Source: Microbacter sp. GSS18
GTDB taxonomy: Bacteria > Actinomycetota > Actinomycetes > Actinomycetales > Microbacteriaceae
NCBI GenBank assembly: GCA_029319145.1
Contig: CP119753.1
Coordinates: forward strand, 3,038,001 to 3,102,000
Reading direction: 5' to 3'
Length of the DNA: 64,000 bases
Position 1 is the first letter of the stretch; each line of letters begins with the position of its first letter. Positions 48,805 through 56,144 of the stretch are shown here, piece by piece. The position numbers were made by a program, and so were the translations under genes. The notes beneath the pieces were generated by a model. That model was not told the DNA's origin, did not search any database, and worked only from the letters and a program-made list of their open reading frames with translations.

Positions 48805-49986
48805 TCAAGTGAGAGAGCCCGGCCATCGGCCGGGCTCTTTTTGTGTGTTGCGCCAGTAGCCGCGTGTGGGGTCGATGGTGTTGGTCGCGATGATCTCGCC
48901 GGTGTCGAGGTGGACGACGGTGATGGTGTGGTCGTCGGCGAGGGCGAGGACGCGTTTGCCGGCGTGGCTGGTTCCGATGCCGAGGTGGTGCATGCGGCCG
49001 GCGCGTCGGAAGCTGATCTTGCCGCCGTCGCCGACTTTGTCGTAGCGGAGCCGGTAGTGGACCGGGTTTCGGGAGCCGGCGGGAACGGCTTTCGGTGTGG
49101 CGTTGTAGGCGGTCGCGGGGGTGTGTCCGTCGAGGGCGCGGTGCGGCCGGTGGTGGTTGTAGTACTCGCGGAACCGGTCGAGCTGGTGCTGCAGGTCGGG
49201 GAGCGTGGTGGGGGCGGGCTGCCGGGCGAGCCAGCGTTTCAGGGTCTGGTGGAAGCGTTCGATCTTCCCCTGGGTCTGCGGGTGGTTCGGGGAGCCGTTC
49301 TTCTGCCGGACGCCGAGGACGGGGAGGACGTATTCGAACGCGTTGCGGCCGCCACCGGAGCGGGCGGTGTAGACGCGGCCGTTGTCGGTGAGGGTCGAGG
49401 CGGGGATGCCGTGGACGTCGATGGTGGTGAGGAAGGTGTGGACGACATCATCGCCGGTGACCGGGATGTGCGCGGTGCAGGACAGCAGGCAGCGGGAGTG
49501 GTCGTCGAGCCAGTTCAGGATCTCGACGTCGGTGCCGTCCGCGAGTCGCCAGTGTGTGAAGTCGGATTGCCAGGTCTCGTTCGGCTGCGCGGCTTCGAAC
49601 CGGATGTAGGAGGACCGGGGGCGTTTGCGTGGTTCGGGGGTGATCAGGTTCGCGTCGGTCAGGATCCGCCGGATCGTGGAGGTCGATGGTGCCCGCAGTC
49701 CTTCCTGGGTGAGGTGCCAGGCGATGGTGACCGGTCCGGCATCCAGCCCGGATGCCGACAGGCTCAGCCGCAGCACGATGATGCGTTCCCGCACCCGGTC
49801 GGTCGTGCGATGCGGGCTGGACAGCGGGGCCCGCGACCGCGGCTCGAGCGCATCGAGCCCGCCCTCCCGGTAGCGGACGAGCAGACGGTGCAGATGCTGA
49901 CGGCTCATCCCGTACTCCGCGGCCGCGGCCGAGACCGACAGCTCGCCCGAGACGACCTTCAACACCACGACCCGATGCTTCGACAT
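48805..49986 (-). CDS. IS481-family transposase (DDE)
   Basis: The 393-residue protein has an N-terminal helix-turn-helix (SVSAAAAEYGMSRQHLHRLL), a second DNA-binding region, and an rve-type integrase core with catalytic acids in WQSDFTHW, LTDNGRVYT and QGKIERFHQTL. A C-terminal part of about 75 residues (YRLRYDKVGDGGKISFRRAG onward) is a beta-rich domain common in this family. The frame is intact. The opposite-strand frame of similar length is a shadow. Confidence 0.94.
   Translation of the reverse strand: MSKHRVVVLKVVSGELSVSAAAAEYGMSRQHLHRLLVRYREGGLDALEPRSRAPLSSPHRTTDRVRERIIVLRLSLSASGLDAGPVTIAWHLTQEGLRAPSTSTIRRILTDANLITPEPRKRPRSSYIRFEAAQPNETWQSDFTHWRLADGTDVEILNWLDDHSRCLLSCTAHIPVTGDDVVHTFLTTIDVHGIPASTLTDNGRVYTARSGGGRNAFEYVLPVLGVRQKNGSPNHPQTQGKIERFHQTLKRWLARQPAPTTLPDLQHQLDRFREYYNHHRPHRALDGHTPATAYNATPKAVPAGSRNPVHYRLRYDKVGDGGKISFRRAGRMHHLGIGTSHAGKRVLALADDHTITVVHLDTGEIIATNTIDPTRGYWRNTQKEPGRWPGSLT
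48814..48842 (+). terminator. Rho-independent terminator at the left end of the insertion sequence, facing the tRNA genes
   Basis: AGAGCCCGGCC (48814-48824), ATC loop, GGCCGGGCTCT (48828-48838), then a T-run to 48842. It works in the plus direction, so it would stop transcripts coming from tRNA-Ile/tRNA-Ala before they run antisense through the transposase. The stem also encodes the transposase C-terminus on the other strand. Confidence 0.85.
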
Positions 49987-50058
49987 GCACGTGACTGTCG
50001 CCGATGACGCGACTCACGTGTCACCCATCACCCGTCACCTATGTCATGAACCCACACA

Positions 50059-50073
50059 TCCTAGGCTCCACAT
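50059..50073 (+). repeat. Right copy of 15-bp direct repeat flanking the insertion sequence
   Basis: TCCTAGGCTCCACAT matches 48741-48755 exactly. It is a remnant of the tRNA-Ala 3' end without the rest of the gene. Confidence 0.85.
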
Positions 50074-50120
50074 CACAGGACGGCCCGGTTGCGGGCGCGC
50101 GCGGCATCCGCCGCCCGCGG

Positions 50121-50336
50121 TCACTGGCCGAAGCCGGGATCGACGGTCTGCGCGACGAGGAAGTGCCAGCCGAGCCACCACCAGCACATGAGCACGGCCA
50201 GTCTCACCGATCGATCCGCCATGGCTGCGCCGAACATCGCGATGGCGGTCGCGTCGGCATCCCGTCGATGAACCACGACGGCGGACACGACGAGTGCCGC
50301 GGCGCACAACGCGAAGACGATCGGGCTGAGGATCAT
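50121..50336 (-). CDS. Small membrane protein, 71 residues
   Basis: The protein has two hydrophobic segments (ILSPIVFALCAAALVVSAVVV and LAVLMCWWWLGWHFLVA) joined by a short charged loop. It resembles small actinobacterial membrane proteins of the DUF6186 type, which is a tentative match without known function. Its ATG overlaps the stop of the preceding membrane-protein gene (ATGA), so the two are translated together. Confidence 0.65.
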   Translation of the reverse strand: MILSPIVFALCAAALVVSAVVVHRRDADATAIAMFGAAMADRSVRLAVLMCWWWLGWHFLVAQTVDPGFGQ

Positions 50337-50947
50337 CGCCGGGTCGCCCCCCGCCGTACGAGGAAGATCCCCACGGCGAGCCAGCCGACGGCGAAGATCG
50401 CCTGGCCCACGGGCGGGGTCATGAGCGGATCCAGCAGATCGCTGAGCGCCGGATAGGCTGCGCGACCACCGGGAAGAGTGCGCCCGCGGGTGACCTGGAG
50501 CAGCTCCCACAGGCATGCGACGACGATCACGATCGCCCAGCTCCACGCCAGCGCGCGGAGTGCCGGCGTCCACCGGCTCGCGGCGGGGGCCGTCCGCTCA
50601 CCGGGTACCCGCCACGCGACGGCGGCCGCCGCGATCCCCGCCGTGATGACCGCGATGGCGGACCAGGCGGAGTGACGCGGCACGACGCTCAGGACCACCG
50701 CGGGCACGGCCGCGCCGGCGACGAGCGGCAGCATCGCGATGCCGGCCGGCCTGCCCGACGTCGGCGTGAGCGCCGAGACGAGAACGACACCGGCGGCGAC
50801 GGCGAAGAGTGCGGCATCGCCCCACTGACCGCGTCCGAGCTGCACGATCCCGACGAGCAGGATCACCGTCAGCCACAGCATGGCGCCGCGGCTCGGTCTC
50901 CGTCGGGCGGCGCCGGGGGTCGCGGCCCCGGCTTCGTCGCTGGACAT
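50333..50947 (-). CDS. Integral membrane protein of unknown function, 204 residues
   Basis: After a polar N-terminus of about 25 residues there are six or seven hydrophobic helices with short loops and no recognisable motif. The ATG at 50947 begins MSSDEAGAATPGAARRR; the longer frame to 51046 is unlikely because its extra residues are Pro/Arg-rich and overlap the promoter of the divergent NUDIX gene. It is coupled to the 71-residue membrane protein. Confidence 0.65.
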   Translation of the reverse strand: MSSDEAGAATPGAARRRPSRGAMLWLTVILLVGIVQLGRGQWGDAALFAVAAGVVLVSALTPTSGRPAGIAMLPLVAGAAVPAVVLSVVPRHSAWSAIAVITAGIAAAAVAWRVPGERTAPAASRWTPALRALAWSWAIVIVVACLWELLQVTRGRTLPGGRAAYPALSDLLDPLMTPPVGQAIFAVGWLAVGIFLVRRGATRR

Positions 50948-51044
50948 GTCACGCCCCCTTCGGCCCCATCCTGGCCCGCGCAGAGGGCGTGGTCGAGGCC
51001 CCGATCGACGCTCCGAGATCGGCGGGGCTCGGTATGGTGACCCC

Positions 51045-51473
51045 ATGGATCTTCGCGTGGCGGCCTATGCCGTCATCGTCGATGCCCAGCACCGCGTCCT
51101 TCTGGCGCACTGGAACGACAGCGGCCGGTCCGGCTGGACGATGCCCGGCGGCGGGCTCGAGGACGGCGAGGACCCCGCGCACGCCGTGGTGCGGGAGGTA
51201 CGGGAGGAGACCGGCTACAAGGTCGCGGTCGAGGACCTGCTCGGGATCCATTCGCGTGTCATCCCGCCGGGACGGCGCATCACCGCGGGAAGTCGCGTGC
51301 CCCTGCACACTCTGCGCATCGTCTATCGCGCACGCATCACGGGTGGAAGACTCCGCAACGAGATCGACGGCAGCACCGACCGGGCGGCGTGGTTCGAACG
51401 CCACCACCTGCGATCCCTGCAGCGCGTCAAACTCGTCGACATCGCTCTGGACATGGCCGGACTGAGGCTCTGA
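51045..51473 (+). CDS. NUDIX hydrolase
   Basis: The 142-residue protein carries the full Nudix box G(x5)E(x7)REVREETGY: GGGLEDGEDPAHAVVREVRE followed by ETGY (about residues 36-60). Such enzymes hydrolyse nucleoside diphosphate derivatives with Mg2+; the substrate is not predictable here. TATGGT at 51033-51038 lies six bases before the ATG, so the mRNA is probably leaderless. Confidence 0.88.
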   Translation: MDLRVAAYAVIVDAQHRVLLAHWNDSGRSGWTMPGGGLEDGEDPAHAVVREVREETGYKVAVEDLLGIHSRVIPPGRRITAGSRVPLHTLRIVYRARITGGRLRNEIDGSTDRAAWFERHHLRSLQRVKLVDIALDMAGLRL

Positions 51474-51479
51474 CGAGGA

Positions 51480-51953
51480 TCAGCGCGGCAGGTCCGTGAT
51501 GTCCGCGACGACTGCGCCGTACGCGGCGATCAGCGCGTCGGCGTCCACGAAGAGGCTGTAACCGTGAGCGCCCGCGCCCATCGCGATCCGCTCACCGACG
51601 ATCCGCTCGTCCGCATACACCGGCCAGTCGGTCGAGCTGCCGATCGGCACGATGGTGCCGCGCTCGTACCCGGTCGCAGCGAGCGCTCGCTCGGGATCCG
51701 GGAGCTGCAGACGATTCACGCCGACCACGGCGCGGAGCTTGGGCCACGAGATGACCCGATCCCCCGGCACCAGCGCGAACAGATACGTGTCGTCGGCGCG
51801 CTTGACCACCAGGGTCTTCACGATCCCCGACTCTGGAATTCCGAGGAGCTCGGCAGCCTCGGGCAGGCTCTTCGCCGCCGGGCGCTCGTGGAAGGCGACT
51901 TCCAGGCCCCGGTCGGCGGCGGCGGTTCTGACGCGTTCGAGCCCGTCAGGCAT
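51480..51953 (-). CDS. YbaK/ProX-type aminoacyl-tRNA deacylase
   Basis: The 157-residue protein has the YbaK/EbsC fold: KSLPEAAELLGIPESGIVKT followed by LVVK, FALVPGDRVISWPKL, and GYERGTIVPIG with the conserved Gly-rich turn. These proteins remove wrongly attached amino acids from tRNA (for example Cys- or Ala-tRNAPro). The ATG lies within the end of the preceding gene (eight-base overlap). Specificity is unknown. Confidence 0.85.
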   Translation of the reverse strand: MPDGLERVRTAAADRGLEVAFHERPAAKSLPEAAELLGIPESGIVKTLVVKRADDTYLFALVPGDRVISWPKLRAVVGVNRLQLPDPERALAATGYERGTIVPIGSSTDWPVYADERIVGERIAMGAGAHGYSLFVDADALIAAYGAVVADITDLPR

Positions 51954-52536
51954 CCGGGGCGCGCAGCGGGTCGTCGGCGACCCACAGCTCGTCGTCGGCT
52001 CGCAGCGTCTGCCACGCGGCGTAGAGCACGCCGATGGCCGCGGCCGCACCGAGGATGATGGCGATCACGCCGCCTGCGCCCAGACCCTTCTTCCGGGGGG
52101 CCGGCTCGATGACGCTGAGCTTGGCCGCCAGCTTGCCCGCGGCGTCCTTGGCGTACTTGTCCGCCTTCTTGGCGTAGACCGCGCCGTCGGGCATCGCGAA
52201 GCCCTTGCCCGACGACAGTCGCGCGCGCGTGTCGTTGGCGGCATCCCACACCGACAGCGCGCTGCCGACGACGGCGCCCGCCGTCGGGACGATCCTGTCC
52301 TGGAGGACGTGCTTGGAGTACTTCGCGCTCTTGTCGACGTACGGCGCCGCGTACTTGGAATACCCTGCCTGCACAGTCGGAACGATCTGCTCGCGGTTGT
52401 AGTTGCCGATCTGGCGACCGGCCTCGCGCGCGAGTGTCGCCGCCTCACCCGCCAGCACCTGCTGAGACTCCCACAGGCTGGTCGCCTGCTTCTGGAGCTT
52501 GTCGAGTTCCTTCTTGCGCTTGCGGCTGAGACTCAC
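51946..52536 (-). CDS. Hypothetical protein with C-terminal membrane helix, 196 residues
   Basis: I do not recognise a function. The N-terminus (SRKRKKELDKLQKQATSLWE) is a charged, coiled-coil-like helix. The middle contains repeats of Tyr/Lys/Ala segments (YSKYAAPYVDKSAKYSKHVL, VYAKKADKYAKDAAGKLAAK), and a single membrane helix (GGVIAIILGAAAAIGVLYAA) lies near residue 165, followed by an acidic tail. GTG 52536 has GGGAGGG four bases upstream. It is divergent from the cyclophilin gene and overlaps the deacylase gene. Confidence 0.72.
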   Translation of the reverse strand: MSLSRKRKKELDKLQKQATSLWESQQVLAGEAATLAREAGRQIGNYNREQIVPTVQAGYSKYAAPYVDKSAKYSKHVLQDRIVPTAGAVVGSALSVWDAANDTRARLSSGKGFAMPDGAVYAKKADKYAKDAAGKLAAKLSVIEPAPRKKGLGAGGVIAIILGAAAAIGVLYAAWQTLRADDELWVADDPLRAPDA

Positions 52537-52632
52537 GGTGCCCTCCCGGTAGATGGGGATGTCGTTGTCTTCATCTTGCCAGACCCGATCGGTGTCGGGA
52601 GGGGTTGGGGGGAACTCTGAGAGAATGTCGTC

Positions 52633-53205
52633 ATGCCGATTCACACTGCTGTCGCCACGTTCCACACCAACCACGGCGACATCGTCGTCAACCTCTTCGG
52701 GGATCAGGCCCCCCGGACCGTCAAGAACTTCGTCGGACTCGCCGACGGCACCGGCGAGTGGACCGACCCGGCGACCGGGAAGCCGGGCGACGGCCCGCTC
52801 TACAAGGACGTCGTCTTCCACCGCATCATCTCCGGCTTCATGGTCCAGGGCGGCGACCCGCTCGGCATGGGCACGGGCGGCCCCGGTTACATGTTCGACG
52901 ACGAGATCAGCCCCGAGCTCACCTTCACCGAGCCCTACAAGCTGGCCATGGCCAACGCGGGTCTGCGTCGCAACGCGCTCACCGGCAAGCCGTCGGGCAC
53001 GAACGGCTCGCAGTTCTTCATCACGGTGCCCGGCCAGGGCGGCCGCGGCCCCGAGTGGCTGCAGGGCAAGCACACGATCTTCGGCGAGGTGGCCGACGAC
53101 GCGTCCAAGGCCGTCGTCGATGCGATCAGCTCGGTGCCGACCGCCGCCGGCGACCGTCCCGTCGAGCCGGTGGTCATCAGCTCGATCGACATCGCCGCAG
53201 CCTGA
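52633..53205 (+). CDS. ppiA: Peptidyl-prolyl cis-trans isomerase, cyclophilin type
   Basis: The 190-residue cytosolic enzyme has the catalytic VVFHRIISGFMVQGGDP segment and GTNGSQFFITVPG. It speeds proline isomerisation during folding. A PpiA homologue in this position near crgA is conserved in mycobacteria (Rv0009). It has no signal peptide. The rhomboid gene follows after 14 bases. Confidence 0.94.
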   Translation: MPIHTAVATFHTNHGDIVVNLFGDQAPRTVKNFVGLADGTGEWTDPATGKPGDGPLYKDVVFHRIISGFMVQGGDPLGMGTGGPGYMFDDEISPELTFTEPYKLAMANAGLRRNALTGKPSGTNGSQFFITVPGQGGRGPEWLQGKHTIFGEVADDASKAVVDAISSVPTAAGDRPVEPVVISSIDIAAA

Positions 53206-53219
53206 GGCCCCGCCACCGC

Positions 53220-54098
53220 GTGACCACCGACGCGCCGCGTCGCAACAGCGACGACTTCTGCTACCGCCATCCCGACCGGCAGAGCTTCGTGCTGTGCCAG
53301 CGCTGCCTGCGCACGATCTGCACCGAGTGCCAGACCCCCGCCCCCGTCGGGGTCATCTGTCCCGAGTGCCTGCGCAATCAGCAGTCCGGACGAACCCCGG
53401 CTCAGCGGAAGGCACAGCGGCGGTGGTCACGTCCGCGCTTCCTCGCTCCCGCCGCGGGGCGTCCGATCGTCACGCAGGCGATCGTGGCGATCAGCGCGCT
53501 GTTCTGGCTCATCGGGCTGATCCCGGGGCTGGGGTCGGCGGTGCGCGACTGGCTGCTCTTCTGGGCGCCGTACCTCTACCCCGCTCTCACCGGGACGTTC
53601 CAGCCGTGGCGGCTGCTGACGGTCTCGCTCGTGCACGACGGCTTCTGGCACGTCGGACTCAACATGCTCGCCCTGTGGATGATCGGACGCATCCTCGAGC
53701 CGATGCTCGGACGCTGGCGGTTCCTCGTGCTGTACCTCATCAGCGCGTTCGGCGGCTCGGTCGCGGTGACGCTGCTGTCGTTCACGACCCCCGTCGTGGG
53801 GGCATCGGGCGCGATCTTCGGACTCTTCGGCGCGCTACTGGTCATCGGTCGGCACATCGGAGCCGACATCACCGGCATAGCCATCATCCTGGGACTGAAC
53901 CTGGTCATCGGATTCATCCCCGGCTTCAACGTGTCGTGGCAGGCGCACGTGGGAGGACTGGTGGCCGGAGCGCTGGTCGGTCTGATCTACGCCCGAACGC
54001 GGTCCGCGCGTCAGCGTGGTCTTCAGATCGGTCTGCTGGCGGGGCTCGAGGCTGTGCTCATCGCACTCCTGCTGCTGCCGCCGGCGGTGATGTTCTGA
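53220..54098 (+). CDS. Rhomboid-family intramembrane serine protease with N-terminal zinc finger
   Basis: The 292-residue protein starts with a B-box-like zinc-binding module (CYRHPDRQSFVLCQRCLRTI, then CTECQ and CPECL). Six membrane helices follow, with the catalytic serine in GASGAIFGLFGALLVIG, the catalytic histidine in SWQAHVGGLVAGALVG and the WR motif in the L1 loop region (FQPWRLLTVSLVHDGFWHVG). It cleaves substrate membrane helices; targets are unknown. The GTG at 53220 is the only start that keeps the zinc finger whole. The gene corresponds by position to mycobacterial Rv0110-like/Rv0010c-region genes only loosely. Confidence 0.9.
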   Translation: MTTDAPRRNSDDFCYRHPDRQSFVLCQRCLRTICTECQTPAPVGVICPECLRNQQSGRTPAQRKAQRRWSRPRFLAPAAGRPIVTQAIVAISALFWLIGLIPGLGSAVRDWLLFWAPYLYPALTGTFQPWRLLTVSLVHDGFWHVGLNMLALWMIGRILEPMLGRWRFLVLYLISAFGGSVAVTLLSFTTPVVGASGAIFGLFGALLVIGRHIGADITGIAIILGLNLVIGFIPGFNVSWQAHVGGLVAGALVGLIYARTRSARQRGLQIGLLAGLEAVLIALLLLPPAVMF

Positions 54099-54137
54099 CC
54101 CGGGGATGACAGGAATTACACGTGTGTGATTCATCCC

Positions 54138-54167
54138 CAGCTGTGGAAGAACCTGTGGATAACTTCG
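54138..54167. other. oriC-like pair of DnaA boxes outside oriC
   Basis: A perfect DnaA box TGTGGATAA (54154-54162) is preceded by CTGTGGAAG (54141-54149). The 30 bases here are almost the same as the oriC segment 39374-39400, which has the same two motifs in the same order and spacing to within two bases. It lies 14.8 kb from that oriC segment in the gap between the rhomboid gene and crgA. Confidence 0.7.
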
Positions 54168-54186
54168 CCGGGAGCCCACATGCGAC

Positions 54187-54216
54187 GAGCGCAGGACCCG
54201 CGTGGGTCCTGCGCTC
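54187..54216. terminator. Bidirectional hairpin between rhomboid gene and crgA
   Basis: GAGCGCAGGACCC (54187-54199) and GGGTCCTGCGCTC (54204-54216) form a perfect 13-bp stem with a four-base loop. The genes converge on it. Confidence 0.85.
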
Positions 54217-54240
54217 GGAGAAGAGGATCGACGCTGTGCG

Positions 54241-54477
54241 TCAGCGCCAGCGCGTCGTCATGAGGAAGCCGAGGAAGGCGATGCCGAAGCCGATCACCAG
54301 GTTCCAGGCATCGATGCCCGGAATCGGGTACTGCATGCCGCTGAGGTAGAACACGATCACCCAGATCAAACCCACGAGCATGAGTCCGATCATGATCGGC
54401 TTGAACCACACGGGGTTGGGTGCCGCGTCACCTTCTGCGCGCTCGACGAGCTCGTCGTCGTTGCCGGGTCTTGCCAT
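54241..54477 (-). CDS. crgA: Cell division protein CrgA
   Basis: The 78-residue protein has two membrane helices (PIMIGLMLVGLIWVIVFYLS and LVIGFGIAFLGFLMTTRW) separated by the conserved YPIPGIDAWN loop. CrgA is an actinobacterial divisome factor that interacts with FtsZ, FtsQ and PBPs. TAGACT at 54484-54489 is six bases before the ATG with no ribosome binding site, so the mRNA is probably leaderless. The second-origin-like DnaA boxes lie beyond its 3' end. Confidence 0.93.
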   Translation of the reverse strand: MARPGNDDELVERAEGDAAPNPVWFKPIMIGLMLVGLIWVIVFYLSGMQYPIPGIDAWNLVIGFGIAFLGFLMTTRWR

Positions 54478-54531
54478 GCACCCAGTCTAACCGGCGACGG
54501 GCGTACGCCCGACCCTGACTAGAATCCCGAT

Positions 54532-55344
54532 GTGGAGGAGGATCGGGTGCCGTCGCGCGTCGCGCCGAAACCGGCTGGACGATCGGCCGGCAGAACCGGC
54601 ACATCCGTCGCCGGCGTCATCGGCGAGATCCTCATGACCGCCGGCGCCGTCGTTCTGCTCTACGTCGTCTGGCAGCTGTGGCTGGGCGACGTCATCTACG
54701 GCGCGCAGGCGAATGCACAGGGACAGGATCTGTCGCAGGCATGGGCGCAGCAGTACGACGGCGCGCCGGCACCGTCGCCGCCCGCCACCGCTCCCTCCCC
54801 GACCCCTTCGCCGACGGGCGGACCGGAGGTCGACGCGGTCGCGCCGGTGATCCTCGAGGAGCCGGCCGGAGCCGAGGACTTCGGCGTGCTCCACGTCCCG
54901 CGCTTCGGCGCGGACTACGCCGTGCCGATGGCGGGAGGAGTCACGCGCGCGGGGACCCTGGACAGGCAGCGGATCGGTCACTACCCCGGGACGCAGATGC
55001 CGGGCGAGGTGGGGAACTTCGCCGTCGCCGCACACCGGACGACCTATGGTGCGCCGTTCAACCGCATCGCAGAGCTGCACGTGGGAGACGCGCTCGTGAT
55101 CGAAACCGCGGTCGGGTGGTACACGTACCGCTTTCGCAATCTCGAGTACGTCGTCCCGTCGGCCGTCGAGGTCCTGCTGCCGGTGCCCCAGATCGACGCC
55201 GCTCCCGCGGGTTCGCGGTACATGACCATGACCAGCTGCAGCCCGCTGTACTCGGCGGCCGAGCGCATCATCGCGTACAGCGTCTTCGAGTCCTTCACAC
55301 CGCGTGCGGACGGCGCGCCCGATTCCCTCGGCGGAGGCGCCTGA
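54532..55344 (+). CDS. srtE: Class E sortase
   Basis: The 270-residue transpeptidase anchors secreted proteins to the cell wall. A membrane helix (about residues 30-48) is followed by a Pro/Thr/Ser-rich linker and the sortase beta-barrel, with catalytic His in NFAVAAHRTTYGAPF, Cys in TMTSCSPLYS and Arg in AERIIAYSVF. Actinobacterial class E enzymes prefer LAxTG motifs. GTG 54532 lies six bases after TAGAAT (54520-54525), a leaderless arrangement; GTG 54547 has GGAGG five bases upstream and is an alternative. The stop overlaps the next start (TGATG). Confidence 0.88.
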   Translation: MEEDRVPSRVAPKPAGRSAGRTGTSVAGVIGEILMTAGAVVLLYVVWQLWLGDVIYGAQANAQGQDLSQAWAQQYDGAPAPSPPATAPSPTPSPTGGPEVDAVAPVILEEPAGAEDFGVLHVPRFGADYAVPMAGGVTRAGTLDRQRIGHYPGTQMPGEVGNFAVAAHRTTYGAPFNRIAELHVGDALVIETAVGWYTYRFRNLEYVVPSAVEVLLPVPQIDAAPAGSRYMTMTSCSPLYSAAERIIAYSVFESFTPRADGAPDSLGGGA

Positions 55345-55499
55345 TGTACGCGGCCCTGTGGCGGATCCTGCCCGGACCCTGGTGGATCAGGGTTCTCCTG
55401 CTCGTGCTGCTGCTCGCCGCCGTTCTGTACGGGCTGTTCTTCCTCGTCTTCCCCTGGGTCGCCGACATCGTCGCGCCGCAGGACGTGATCGTCGAATGA
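55344..55499 (+). CDS. 51-residue membrane microprotein
   Basis: The protein is almost entirely one or two hydrophobic helices (WWIRVLLLVLLLAAVLYGLF, LVFPWVADIVA) with an acidic end. It overlaps the sortase stop (TGATG) and the amidotransferase start (ATGA), so it is surely translated as part of this unit. Function unknown. Its fixed place between the sortase and the amidotransferase suggests a structural or regulatory part in the envelope. Confidence 0.75.
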   Translation: MYAALWRILPGPWWIRVLLLVLLLAAVLYGLFFLVFPWVADIVAPQDVIVE

Positions 55500-56134
55500 G
55501 CCGGCCGACACCGCATCCCGTGCTCGTCGTGGACAACCACGACAGCTTCGTCCACACGCTCGTCGGCTACCTGCACGAGCTGGGCGCGGAGACCGACATG
55601 ATCGAGGCGGATGCCGTCAGCGACCCCGGCAGCCTCCTCGCCGGCCGCCGCGGCGTGCTGATCTCCCCCGGGCCCGGGACACCCGCGCGCGCGGGAGCCT
55701 CGATCGCGATGGTGGGCGCGGCGGCGCGGGCGGGCGTCCCCCTGCTGGGCGTGTGCCTGGGCCACCAGGCGATCGCCGAGGCGTTCGGCGCCCGCGTCGA
55801 CCATGCTCCCGAGCTCATGCACGGGATGACATCACCCGTCCATCACGACCGGTCGCCGCTGTACGCCGGCCTGCCGGAGCCCTTCACGGCGAACCGATAC
55901 CACTCCCTCGCCGTCCTCCCCGAGTCGGTTCCGCACGAGCTGGTGGTCAGCAGCCGCACGGACAGCGGCGTGATCATGGGATTGCGCCACCGCACGCTGT
56001 CGATCGAAGGCGTCCAGTTCCATCCCGAGAGCGTGCTGACCGAGGGCGGATACCGGCTGCTCGGCAACTGGCTCGCGCGCGTCGGCTACCCCGCTGCTCC
56101 GGCGATCGGCGCGACACTGCATCCGCACCGCTGA
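55496..56134 (+). CDS. Glutamine amidotransferase, anthranilate/aminodeoxychorismate synthase component II
   Basis: The 212-residue class I amidotransferase supplies ammonia from glutamine to a chorismate-using partner for tryptophan or folate synthesis. It has VLVVDNHDSFVHTLVGYL, SPGPGTP, the nucleophile in GVCLGHQAIAEAFG and the His-Glu pair in GVQFHPESVLT. TrpG and PabA cannot be separated by sequence here; no component I gene is in the window. It converges on pknB with a ten-base gap. Confidence 0.9.
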   Translation: MSRPTPHPVLVVDNHDSFVHTLVGYLHELGAETDMIEADAVSDPGSLLAGRRGVLISPGPGTPARAGASIAMVGAAARAGVPLLGVCLGHQAIAEAFGARVDHAPELMHGMTSPVHHDRSPLYAGLPEPFTANRYHSLAVLPESVPHELVVSSRTDSGVIMGLRHRTLSIEGVQFHPESVLTEGGYRLLGNWLARVGYPAAPAIGATLHPHR

Positions 56135-56144
56135 CGACTCCGCG

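Larger units (their letters stand above)
48756..50058 (-). mobile_element. IS481-family insertion sequence, about 1303 bp
   Basis: The element starts TGTGATGAG and ends CCCACACA, and it lies between two copies of a 15-bp direct repeat. Left and right ends share TGTG at the tip and, 13 bases in, GACATAGATGAC versus GACATAGGTGAC (right end reverse-complemented), forming imperfect inverted repeats. The motif GAGTCGCG recurs twice at the left end (48762 and 48785) and once inverted at the right end (50009-50016 region), probable transposase-binding sites. One full-length transposase gene on the minus strand fills it, so it may be active. Confidence 0.88.

Noticed and set aside
48841..50007. A 388-residue frame on the plus strand inside the insertion sequence
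   Set aside because: It mirrors the transposase gene, is Val/Gly-rich and lacks motifs; the minus strand has the DDE catalytic residues.
50059..50073. Truncated second tRNA-Ala gene
   Set aside because: Only the 3' 12 or so bases are present; it is the duplicated target site of the insertion sequence.
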